Shown: positions 5,925-6,617 of the stretch, one piece after another | Position numbering within the stretch: position 1 is the first letter of the stretch | How the letters are laid out: every line of letters starts with the position of its first letter | Assembly: GCA_964439085.1 (NCBI GenBank) | Contig: CAYTNB010000151.1 | Coordinates: forward strand, 1 to 6,617 | DNA: 6,617 nt | Direction of reading: 5' to 3' | Source: JAADIV01 sp964439085 | GTDB lineage: Bacteria > Desulfobacterota > Desulfobulbia > Desulfobulbales > VMSU01 | Notes under the pieces: generated by a model | Seen by the model: the letters and a program-made list of their open reading frames with translations, nothing else | Told to the model about the DNA's origin: nothing | Databases searched by the model: none | Made by a program: the position numbers and the translations under genes

Positions 5925-6617
5925 ATGTATTGGCAGCCAGAACAAGAGCGTATTACCCGTTCCGAACTTGCGCAATTGCAATTGGAGCGTTTGCAGGCCA
6001 CCTTATATCGAGTGGCAACCCATGTGCCTTTTTATCGTAAGAAATTTAAGGAATTACAGATTGACCCGGATGGCTTTAAATCCCTTGATGATTTGCAGTC
6101 TCTTCCCTTTACTTACAAACAGGATCTGCGGGATAATTACCCTTATGGCTTATTTGCTGTACCATTGCGGGATGTCGTACGCCTGCACGCCTCTTCTGGC
6201 ACTACGGGCCAGTCGACGGTGGTGGGTTATACCCAAAATGATATTAAAAACTGGTCTGACTTGGTCGCCAGGGTTATGACTGGCGCTGGCGTTACCAGGG
6301 ATGATGTAGTACAGATCGCCTTTGGTTACGGCCTTTTTACCGGTGGCTTTGGGCTGCATTATGGCTCAGAGCGCATCGGCGCCTCTGTTATCCCTATCTC
6401 CAGTGGTAACACCAAAAGGCAGCTGCGGATTATGCAGGACTTTAAGACCACCACCCTGGTCTGTACTCCCAGTTATGCCCTGTTGCTGGCGGATGTCATG
6501 GAGGATACGGGCATCAGTATTAATGATCTGTCGCTTAAGTTCGGGCTGTTTGGTGGTGAGCCATGGTCGGAGGCAATGCGTAACGAGATCCAGGATAAAT
6601 TGGCTATTTCTGCCACT
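5925..6617 (+). CDS. paaK: Phenylacetate-CoA ligase (PaaK family), N-terminal part, cut by right edge
   Basis: The first 231 residues of a second aryl-acetate CoA ligase; the frame is open to the last base of the window, and the family is usually about 430 residues. It starts MYWQPEQERITR at ATG 5925 with AAAGGAGT five bases upstream. Family features in order are the HVPFYR segment (33-38), the ATP-binding loop HASSGTTGQSTVVGYT (88-103), the FGYGLFTGGFGLHYG region (133-147), PISSGNTKRQ (157-166), CTPSYALLLAD (180-190) and FGGEPW (209-214). In most PaaK proteins I know the ATP loop reads GTTGKPTVVG; here Gln96-Ser97 replace Lys-Pro, a modest change that need not abolish activity. It is a separate gene from the ligase at the left edge; the parts visible do not overlap in the protein, so they cannot be compared. 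The product activates an aryl acid in the cytoplasm; the exact substrate is unknown. No frameshift or stop is seen. Confidence 0.95.
   Translation, partial: MYWQPEQERITRSELAQLQLERLQATLYRVATHVPFYRKKFKELQIDPDGFKSLDDLQSLPFTYKQDLRDNYPYGLFAVPLRDVVRLHASSGTTGQSTVVGYTQNDIKNWSDLVARVMTGAGVTRDDVVQIAFGYGLFTGGFGLHYGSERIGASVIPISSGNTKRQLRIMQDFKTTTLVCTPSYALLLADVMEDTGISINDLSLKFGLFGGEPWSEAMRNEIQDKLAISAT

Noticed and set aside
1..6617. CRISPR arrays, tRNA/rRNA genes, insertion sequences, phage or defence genes
   Set aside because: No regularly spaced repeats, tRNA-like folds, transposase or integrase motifs, or defence-related domains were seen; the coding space is filled by transport and ligase genes.

Overview
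The window holds an ordinary-looking but complete branched-chain/hydrophobic amino acid ABC importer (HAAT/Liv family). Two partial phenylacetate-CoA ligase (PaaK family) genes flank it, and a small tandem-ACT-domain gene sits at the left. All eight genes lie on the + strand. The order is paaK (C-terminal part), ACT protein, periplasmic binding protein (livK-like), livH, livM, livG, livF, paaK (N-terminal part). The signal peptide, periplasmic binding protein and strong Shine-Dalgarno sites indicate a Gram-negative bacterium. Linkage of PaaK, a ~143-residue ACT protein and a Liv importer is an arrangement I associate with anaerobic Desulfobacterota/Deltaproteobacteria and relatives that ferment or oxidise amino acids. 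The base composition is moderate with AT-rich spacers. The lineage is inference, not proven by the window.

Layout: 1-861 is a tight ligase-ACT pair. 898-2055 encodes the binding protein and is followed by a strong intrinsic terminator (2080-2121). After a short AT-rich spacer, livH runs 2199-3089. An unusually long, structured spacer (3090-3282) separates livH from livM (3283-4350). livM, livG (4331-5098) and livF (5091-5810) overlap one another in the compact way typical of co-translated subunits. A 114-base spacer containing a small inverted repeat precedes the second paaK (5925 to the right edge).

How the genes may work together: the binding protein captures an amino acid in the periplasm, LivH/LivM form the channel and LivG/LivF drive it with ATP. 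The flanking PaaK-type ligases would activate aryl-acetates, for example those arising from phenylalanine, tyrosine or tryptophan via aryl-pyruvates, to CoA thioesters. The ACT protein may sense an amino acid. This suggests the importer could serve aromatic as well as branched-chain amino acids, but that is inference from neighbourhood.

I found no evidence for a defence system, mobile element, CRISPR array or RNA gene. The most interesting non-coding signal is the livH-livM spacer: consecutive hairpins, then an AAGGGGG ribosome-binding site serving a six-codon mini-ORF that ends two bases before the livM ATG, which itself lacks a good ribosome-binding site. That looks like a possible translational-coupling device. 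The second signal is the terminator between the binding protein and permease genes, which probably sets their expression ratio.
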